Shown here: one piece after another, positions 1 to 5,178 of the stretch
Layout: the number at the start of each line of letters is the position of its first letter
Numbering within the stretch: position 1 is the stretch's first letter
Source: an uncultured Collinsella sp.
Lineage (GTDB): Bacteria > Actinomycetota > Coriobacteriia > Coriobacteriales > Coriobacteriaceae
Assembly (NCBI GenBank): GCA_900758885.1
Contig: CAAETD010000092.1
Coordinates: 1-7,347, forward strand
Direction: 5' to 3'
DNA: 7,347 bases
Notes under the pieces: model-generated
The model's database searches: none
The model's input: the letters and a program-made list of their open reading frames with translations, nothing else
Told to the model about the DNA's origin: nothing
Program-made: the position numbers and the translations under genes

Positions 1-2007
1 AACGCTGGCGCGCACGCAATCCCAGTCAGCCTCTCCGCCATGCTCGTCACGCTTGGCGTGGTGTACGGAGACATCGGAACGTCCCCGATGTACGTCACCA
101 AGGCGCTCGTTGCCGGCAACGGTGGCATTACCTCGGTAAACCAGGAATTTATCCTGGGCGCCCTTTCGCTTGTGATCTGGACAGTCACGCTGCTTACCAC
201 CATTAAATATGTGCTGATCTGCATGAAGGCCGACAACCACGGCGAAGGTGGCATCTTCGCCCTCTATAGCTTGGTACGTCGCTTTGGCAAGTGGCTCATC
301 ATCCCCGCCATGCTGGGCGGCGCCGCACTTTTGGCCGACGGTATCCTCACTCCCGCGGTGACCGTTACCACCGCTGTCGAAGGTCTGCGAACCATCCCTG
401 CCATGGAGTCGATCATCGGTCCGGGGCAGACCCACGTGGTCATCATCACGCTTGCAATCATCATCGCGCTGTTCTTGATTCAGCACGTGGGTACCGCCAA
501 AATCGGCCGCGCCTTTGGCCCCATCATGACCCTGTGGTTCCTGTTCCTGGGCGGCACCGGCTTGTTCTTTGTCCTGGGCAACCCCATCGTTTTGCTCGCG
601 TTCAACCCGTTTGAAGGCATCTCGTTTTTGCTCTCGCCTCACAACCATGCGGGCATCATGATCTTGGGCAGCTGCTTCCTTGCCACCACCGGCGCCGAGG
701 CCCTCTATTCCGACATGGGCCATGTGGGTCGCGGCAACATCTACGCCACCTGGCCGTTCGTTAAGGTCTGTCTGCTGCTTTCCTACCTTGGCCAAGGAGC
801 TTGGTTGCTTGCCAACGCCAGCAACCCCTCGCTTGTGGGCATCCATGACCTCAACCCGTTCTTTGAGATGCTCAACAGCAACGTTCGCCCGTTTGCCGTG
901 ATCCTCTCCACGCTTGCCGCCATCATCGCCTCGCAAGCACTTATCACCGGCGCGTTCTCGCTAGTATCCGAGGCCAGCCGCCTGGACCTCATGCCGCACA
1001 TGCAGGTTTTCTACCCGGCAGAGACCAAGGGCCAGCTCTACATCCCCATGGTGAACAACGTCATGCTCATGGGCTGCGTCATCGTGGTCTTGCTCTTCCA
1101 GTCCTCCGCTCATATGGAAGCGGCATACGGCCTGGCAATCACTATCACCATGATGTGCACCACGCTGCTGCTCTTCTTCTACCTGCATAACGACCGCAAG
1201 ATCAAGGTCTTCCCCTGGGTCTTTATCGTGTTCTTCCTGGCGCTCGAGGGCTTCTTCTTTGGCTCCTCGCTCACCAAGTTCTTCCACGGCGGCTACTTCA
1301 CCATTTTGATGGCAGCGCTGATCATGGGCATCATGGTGAGCTGGTTCAACGGCACCGCCGTCGAACGTCGCCAGGCAACGCTGCTGCCGCTGCGCACCTA
1401 CCTGCCGCAGCTCGATCGCCTGCGCAATGACGAGACCTACGAGCTGATGAGCGACAACATCGTCTACCTTACCAAGGACAGCAACACCGACTACATCGAT
1501 CGCGACGTTATTTACTCGATTCTCGACAAGCATCCCAAGCGTGCTCGCGCCTACTGGTTCATTAACGTCGAGACCATGGACGAGCCCTATACGTTCGCCT
1601 ATTCCGTTGAGACCTTTGGCACCGACTACGTCTTCCGCGTGCACCTGTTCTTGGGTTATAAGGTCAACCAGCGTGTGAACGCCTATCTGCGCCAGGTGGT
1701 CTCCGACCTCTCCGCATCTGGCGAGCTGCCCGACCAGACCCATGAGTATTCGGTCTATAAGAAGCCGAGCCCCATCGGTTCGTTCCAGTTCATCATGCTG
1801 CGCAAGCTCCTTGCCCCCGAATCCGATGTGGACAGCACCGAGCGCACGGCCATCGTCCTCAAATACCTCATTCGCCGCGCTGCCGGCAATCCGGCGCGCT
1901 GGTACGGCCTGGAGAACTCCAACGTCACGTTCGAATATGTGCCGCTGTTCACCAAGTTCAAGAGCGTCGACAAGATGCAGCGCATCGCCCCAGACGAGCG
2001 CCCCTAG
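1..2007 (+). CDS. kup: Kup-family K+ uptake permease, 5'-partial
   Basis: Low-affinity potassium importer of the KUP/HAK/KT family (TrkD/Kup type), an inner-membrane protein that probably co-transports H+. The reading frame is open from base 1, giving 668 visible residues (numbered from the first codon). Family hallmarks are GVVYGDIGTSP (19-29), NHGEGG (79-84), GAEALYSDMGH (231-241), a YLGQGAWLL segment and GQLYIPMVN. About twelve hydrophobic segments fill the first ~445 residues, followed by a hydrophilic C-terminal domain of ~220 residues. The first in-frame ATG is at 40, but it has no Shine-Dalgarno site and would leave only five residues before GVVYG, whereas E. coli Kup has 17. The true start is therefore probably upstream of the window. 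E. coli Kup is 622 aa, so little is missing. The gene ends with TAG and runs into a terminator, converging on ade. The C-terminal domain resembles Gram-positive Kup proteins rather than the E. coli one, judged from memory. Confidence 0.95.
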   Translation, partial: NAGAHAIPVSLSAMLVTLGVVYGDIGTSPMYVTKALVAGNGGITSVNQEFILGALSLVIWTVTLLTTIKYVLICMKADNHGEGGIFALYSLVRRFGKWLIIPAMLGGAALLADGILTPAVTVTTAVEGLRTIPAMESIIGPGQTHVVIITLAIIIALFLIQHVGTAKIGRAFGPIMTLWFLFLGGTGLFFVLGNPIVLLAFNPFEGISFLLSPHNHAGIMILGSCFLATTGAEALYSDMGHVGRGNIYATWPFVKVCLLLSYLGQGAWLLANASNPSLVGIHDLNPFFEMLNSNVRPFAVILSTLAAIIASQALITGAFSLVSEASRLDLMPHMQVFYPAETKGQLYIPMVNNVMLMGCVIVVLLFQSSAHMEAAYGLAITITMMCTTLLLFFYLHNDRKIKVFPWVFIVFFLALEGFFFGSSLTKFFHGGYFTILMAALIMGIMVSWFNGTAVERRQATLLPLRTYLPQLDRLRNDETYELMSDNIVYLTKDSNTDYIDRDVIYSILDKHPKRARAYWFINVETMDEPYTFAYSVETFGTDYVFRVHLFLGYKVNQRVNAYLRQVVSDLSASGELPDQTHEYSVYKKPSPIGSFQFIMLRKLLAPESDVDSTERTAIVLKYLIRRAAGNPARWYGLENSNVTFEYVPLFTKFKSVDKMQRIAPDERP

Positions 2008-2052
2008 CTTCGCGCCCCCGCCGTTCGTTTAGCTCGACGCATTCCCATGCGC

Positions 2053-2100
2053 ACCAAATATGCCCCGCACCTCCCATGAGATGCGGGGCATATTTTTGGT
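2053..2100. terminator. Rho-independent terminator between convergent genes
   Basis: Bases 2056-2069 (AAATATGCCCCGCA) pair perfectly with 2082-2095 (TGCGGGGCATATTT). The 12-base apical region contains a further CTC/GAG pairing (2071-2073 with 2078-2080) around CCAT. On the + strand the stem ends in TTTTT at 2093-2097, which suits termination of kup 50-90 bases after its stop codon. An outer ACCAAA/TTTGGT match (2053-2058 with 2095-2100) allows a longer stem with a two-base bulge. On the minus strand the trailing T-run is only three bases, so it may be a weaker back-up terminator for ade. Confidence 0.8.
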
Positions 2101-2116
2101 CCAATCAGGCCCGATC

Positions 2117-2155
2117 AAAAATATGACAAAACAAACCTGTGGACTTTTGTCATAT
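2117..2155 (-). terminator. AT-rich stem-loop with T-run just after ade
   Basis: An 11-base perfect inverted repeat: ATATGACAAAA (2121-2131) and TTTTGTCATAT (2145-2155), with a 13-base loop. Read on the minus strand, it begins eight bases after the ade stop codon and ends in five consecutive T residues (2121 down to 2117). This is the geometry of an intrinsic terminator for the nitroreductase-ade transcript. The stem is unusually AT-rich for a terminator in a GC-rich genome. It could instead be a protein-binding palindrome or a dispersed repeat. No T-run follows it on the + strand. Confidence 0.55.
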
Positions 2156-2163
2156 GGAGAGGG

Positions 2164-3978
2164 CTAGTCCTCGATCAGCAGGTCCTCGAACTGGAAGGTG
2201 AGGCAATTCACATAACCGCGATTGGTAAGGCGAAGCACCGGCACGCACGGCAGCGAAAGGATGCCCATGGTCATAAAGGGCGAGGGCATCTTGCAACCCA
2301 TATCGGCCCAAGCCTGCTCGATAGCGGCTACCTCCCGGGCAACTTCCTCGACATGCTTGTCACTCATGAGGCCGCAAACCGGCAGCTCCACCAAAGCGAG
2401 CACGCGGCCGTCCTGAACCGCGACCTCGCCACCGCCGCACTCCACGAGCGTCTGGGCAGCAAGCGCCATGTCCTCGTCGTTATCGCCCACAACAAGCAGG
2501 TTGTGGGAGTCGTGCGCAACAGTCTGTGCCAGCGCACCGTGGACGCCAAAGCCCGTGCAGAAGCCAAAGGAATGAGTTCCCTCGGCGCCATGATGGCGGT
2601 CGAACACGGCCATCTTGAGTGCATCGATCGCGGGGTTCGCCTGTAGCTTCCCGTCTACAACAGGAACCTCGATCACCGCATCCTCGGTAATGGTCGAGCC
2701 ACCCACACCGCCAATGGCACGCACGCGACACATGCCGTCGGGACGGTCGACGGGGATCTCAAAGTCCGCAGCGGTAAAGGTGCGGCCAACGTTCATGGTA
2801 TGCGTCATAAACTCGGGCCACTCAAAGAGGTCGTGATCGAACGTGGCCTTCCCGTCTTGGGCCACCAAGTCGCCGTCGATATAAACCTGCTCGGGAATGA
2901 AGGTCTCCAGATTGGGCAGGACCACCATGTCGGCGCACTTGCCCGGGGTGATAGAACCCATATCCTGGTCCACGCCCAGGCACTGCGCGGCGTTGATGGT
3001 CGCAAACTGCAAAGCTGTCACAGGGTCGCATCCGCACTCGAGCACGGCGCGCAGAGCACGGTCCATGCCGCCCTCGCTGACAAGCGTGTTGGGATGGTTG
3101 TCATCGGTGCACAGGATAATCAAACGCGTGTCCACGCCGCTCTCAAGCCCCTGCGGGAGATAATTGGGAAGCGAAAGCCATGCCGAGCCATAGCGCGCCT
3201 GCACGTACATGCCCATGCGCAGCTTGGCCATCACGTCGTCGGACGTAATGCACTCGTGACAAGCGCGAACGCCCGAAGCGATGTATGCGTTGAGGCCGCG
3301 ATCGGTCTCGGAGATGGAATAGTGGCCCGTCACGCACTTGCCGGCCTTGAGGGTCTCCCCCACCTCATGCTGGGCATTCTCCTCACCTCCCAAGATGCCG
3401 GGGAAGTTCATCATCTCGCCCAGGCCCACAACGTCATCCCACTTCATGGTCTTGGCAACCTGTGCCGCATCCACGTAAGAGCCGCTGTCGTCAAAGCCGG
3501 TCACGGCGGGCACGCACGAAGGCGTGGTGAGCATCGCTTTGAGCGGGGCGCGCTTGGCGTCGTCAAACATCACGCGCACGCCATCGAGGCCTACAACGTT
3601 GCAGCATTCGTGCGGATCGGCAAAGATCGCAGTGGTGCCGCGCGGGACCACAACCTTGGCGTACTCGGCACAGCCGATCATAGCCGACTCGACATGAATG
3701 TGAGAATCGATATAGCCCGGAGCCACGTACTTGCCCGTAGCGTCCACTACCGTCGTGTTCTCACCAATGCAATGCTCCGCGGTGTACTCGCCTATGCCCA
3801 AATAGGCGATGCGCCCACAGGACACGGCGATATCGGTGTCTTTCAAAATCTCGTGTGTGGTTACGCTCACCAAGTTGGCATGACGAATCACGAGGTCTGC
3901 CGGCTCCTGGCCCTGCGCTACGCGCACGAGCTTGTCATTGCACTCCCAAAGCGGAGTCTTGCAAAAATGGTTGATCAT
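2164..3978 (-). CDS. ade: Adenine deaminase (adenine to hypoxanthine)
   Basis: Cytosolic amidohydrolase-superfamily enzyme of purine salvage, EC 3.5.4.2, which deaminates adenine to hypoxanthine and releases ammonia. The protein is 604 aa, near the ~580-600 usual for the family. The metal-dependent core shows H93-I-H95 within DSHIHVES, DPHE (121-124), GLGEMMNFPG (185-194, carboxylate E188), GH219, HE at 241-242 and TDD (291-293, probable catalytic Asp). It then has the amidohydrolase tail ITPGKCADMVVL. The Ade-specific C-terminal domain is intact, with AHDSHNLLVVG (488-498), GLMSD and PSPFMT. The ATG has GAAAGGA (3986-3992) seven bases upstream, which supports this start. The gene lies 36 bases after the nitroreductase on the same strand, so the two are probably one transcript. 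There are 23 cysteines, including C125-C126 right after DPHE, where Ade proteins commonly read DPHEIANV. The family call is secure. Confidence 0.96.
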   Translation of the reverse strand: MINHFCKTPLWECNDKLVRVAQGQEPADLVIRHANLVSVTTHEILKDTDIAVSCGRIAYLGIGEYTAEHCIGENTTVVDATGKYVAPGYIDSHIHVESAMIGCAEYAKVVVPRGTTAIFADPHECCNVVGLDGVRVMFDDAKRAPLKAMLTTPSCVPAVTGFDDSGSYVDAAQVAKTMKWDDVVGLGEMMNFPGILGGEENAQHEVGETLKAGKCVTGHYSISETDRGLNAYIASGVRACHECITSDDVMAKLRMGMYVQARYGSAWLSLPNYLPQGLESGVDTRLIILCTDDNHPNTLVSEGGMDRALRAVLECGCDPVTALQFATINAAQCLGVDQDMGSITPGKCADMVVLPNLETFIPEQVYIDGDLVAQDGKATFDHDLFEWPEFMTHTMNVGRTFTAADFEIPVDRPDGMCRVRAIGGVGGSTITEDAVIEVPVVDGKLQANPAIDALKMAVFDRHHGAEGTHSFGFCTGFGVHGALAQTVAHDSHNLLVVGDNDEDMALAAQTLVECGGGEVAVQDGRVLALVELPVCGLMSDKHVEEVAREVAAIEQAWADMGCKMPSPFMTMGILSLPCVPVLRLTNRGYVNCLTFQFEDLLIED

Positions 3979-4014
3979 GTAGATATCCTTTCTTCGTTTT
4001 CGCGCGACGGTTTG

Positions 4015-4833
4015 TTATTTACCCTGCCAGTTGTCGAGCCATAGCTGCATCGAACGGCACATTTCGACCATAAAATCGCTCGTGTGCTTACGCGTATAGA
4101 TATCGTGCACGCGCGAGGCAGGCTCGGTGGCATGCGGGCGAAACATCGCGTCCATCTCGGCAATCTGCTTATCGAGAACTGCCGCGTCGGCGCGCTGGTA
4201 GCGCTCGCGCATCACCAAGTTGCAGACGGGATGCGGCGTTGCAGGGCGGCGTTTTTTGGGCTCTCCGATAATGAGCATCGAAAGCGGCACGGTGTAGGCC
4301 GGAAGGTCAAGCAGCTTGCGCACTTCTTCCTGGCATTCAATGATATCGCCGATATAGCAGCTGCCAAGCCCCACGGCCTCTGCCGCGATGGTTGCATTCT
4401 GAGCCGCGATCACGGCGTCCTGTGCCGCGATGGCAAACTCGCCCAAACCGGGCGCGACACGCGGGCTCTTACCCGTGCGCTTTGCAAACTCGGGCGTAAA
4501 GCAGCCCGCATGTTCAAACAGGTCGATCCACTTGGCGTAGTCGACAACAAACACCAATGCCCAAGGCGCCTTTGCGATCATAGGCTGGTTGTCGCACAGA
4601 ACCGCCAGGCGATCGCGCGTCTTTTGAGAACGCACGTCGATGATGGAATACATCATCATGGCGCCCGCAGAGGGCGCACGGCTTGCTGCATGCAAAATCG
4701 CAGCACGCTGTTCGTCGGTGATATCGACCCCCTCGCTAAAAGAACGAGTCGAGGAACGCGCATCGATGAGCCCGAGCGTGGCATCATCTACATACGCTGC
4801 GGGAATGGTATTGATGGTTAGCTCGTCTGCCAT
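4015..4833 (-). CDS. Nitroreductase-family FMN oxidoreductase
   Basis: A 272-aa flavoprotein of the nitroreductase superfamily: FMN-binding, usually dimeric, NAD(P)H-dependent and cytosolic. Visible signatures are RSSTRSF (26-32), the FMN-phosphate contact motif of this family, and SRAPSAGAMMMYSII (51-65). GLGSCYIGD (155-163) and a basic GEPKKRRPATPH stretch (190-201) follow. The C-terminal extension, with YTRKHTSDF and a tryptophan-containing end, resembles that of anaerobe nitroreductases. The physiological substrate cannot be read from sequence; quinones, flavins, nitro compounds or enones are all possible. The start ATG has AGAAGGGA (4842-4849) eight bases upstream, a strong Shine-Dalgarno site. 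It is the first gene of a probable operon with ade. No signal peptide or membrane segment is seen. The family assignment is firm; a specific NfsA, NfsB or Frp name is not justified. Confidence 0.92.
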   Translation of the reverse strand: MADELTINTIPAAYVDDATLGLIDARSSTRSFSEGVDITDEQRAAILHAASRAPSAGAMMMYSIIDVRSQKTRDRLAVLCDNQPMIAKAPWALVFVVDYAKWIDLFEHAGCFTPEFAKRTGKSPRVAPGLGEFAIAAQDAVIAAQNATIAAEAVGLGSCYIGDIIECQEEVRKLLDLPAYTVPLSMLIIGEPKKRRPATPHPVCNLVMRERYQRADAAVLDKQIAEMDAMFRPHATEPASRVHDIYTRKHTSDFMVEMCRSMQLWLDNWQGK

Positions 4834-4888
4834 GAGTTGAATCCCTTCTATTCGCGTTGCTCCATCATGCCACGCGACGCATGAGAAA

Positions 4889-4904
4889 CGGCGGAGAACC
4901 GCCG
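4889..4904 (-). promoter_or_regulatory. Small GC hairpin in the nitroreductase leader
   Basis: CGGCGG (4889-4894) and CCGCCG (4899-4904) form a six-base perfect stem with a four-base loop, about 55 bases before the nitroreductase start. If the promoter lies upstream of it, this would fold in the 5' untranslated region. There is no T-run, so it is not an obvious attenuator. It may be a chance GC palindrome. Confidence 0.25.
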
Positions 4905-5123
4905 AACGTGGCCGAAAATCGAAAGGAAAGCCCTCGCGACGCGCCTCAGAGAAAACCGATATGTCACTTAGCTTGCACCGTCATTGGAATTGCCCACTTT
5001 TTTCAAGGTAACCCTCTGTTGACTTCGTGGCGAAATTCCACAAATAGGGCCGTTTTCGTGCATCAATACGAAATCTCAACATTCCCACGGTACTATGGTT
5101 GCTTGCAAAACGCGAAGCATAGG

Positions 5124-5143
5124 CACGGACTCCCACGTCCGTG
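5124..5143 (+). promoter_or_regulatory. Hairpin in the leader of the LTA synthase-like gene
   Basis: CACGGAC (5124-5130) and GTCCGTG (5137-5143) form a seven-base perfect stem with a six-base loop. It ends 19 bases before the Shine-Dalgarno site of the downstream gene. It has no T-run, so it does not look like a terminator. It could be an operator or an mRNA-stability or translation-control hairpin. No function can be assigned from the sequence alone. Confidence 0.35.
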
Positions 5144-5162
5144 TATACGCCAGATAATCCGC

Positions 5163-5169
5163 AAAGGAG
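5163..5169 (+). promoter_or_regulatory. Ribosome binding site fixing the 5179 start
   Basis: AAAGGAG lies nine bases before the ATG at 5179. An in-frame TAA at 5155-5157 rules out any upstream start, so this site and ATG define the N-terminus of the LTA synthase-like protein. Confidence 0.85.
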
Positions 5170-5178
5170 CCCCACCAT

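Larger units (their letters stand above)
4834..5178. other. Divergent intergenic region, no gene
   Basis: 345 bases between the diverging nitroreductase-ade operon and the LTA synthase-like gene, so promoters for both directions should lie here. I see no convincing sigma70 pair. On the + strand, TTGACT (5019-5024) lacks a good partner at 16-18 bases. TACTAT (5091-5096) is a fair -10 but has no recognisable -35. No clear minus-strand promoter was found. A 6-base dyad TTTCGT/ACGAAA (5054-5059 and 5068-5073) covers the would-be -35 of the TACTAT candidate, but such a match is expected by chance in this length. The middle part looks more AT-rich than the flanking genes. No tRNA, repeat array or credible small ORF is seen. 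Confidence 0.7.

Noticed and set aside
40..42. ATG at 40 as the start of kup
   Set aside because: The frame is open upstream to base 1, no Shine-Dalgarno site precedes it, and it leaves too short an N-terminus before GVVYGDIGTSP.
961..1743. 260-codon open frame on the minus strand inside kup
   Set aside because: It is antisense to well-conserved Kup sequence, its translation is low-complexity and rich in V, H, E and Q, and no domain is recognisable. It is a by-product of GC-rich codon use.
2136..2146. Possible DnaA box in the loop of the AT-rich hairpin (TCCACA on the minus strand)
   Set aside because: Only six of nine consensus positions match, and there is no cluster of boxes nearby.
2800..4044. 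414-codon open frame on the + strand over ade
   Set aside because: It lies wholly opposite the conserved Ade motifs and reads as an H/A/R-rich shadow with no family features.
4084..4821. 245-codon open frame on the + strand over the nitroreductase
   Set aside because: It is antisense to a clear nitroreductase; its composition and lack of motifs mark it as a shadow.
5019..5048. TTGACT plus AAATAG as a sigma70 promoter
   Set aside because: The -10 candidates at 16-18 base spacing match the consensus at only two or three of six positions.
5054..5073. TTTCGT-N8-ACGAAA dyad as an operator
   Set aside because: A six-base dyad with a variable gap is expected about once by chance in a region this size, and no known regulator site matches it.
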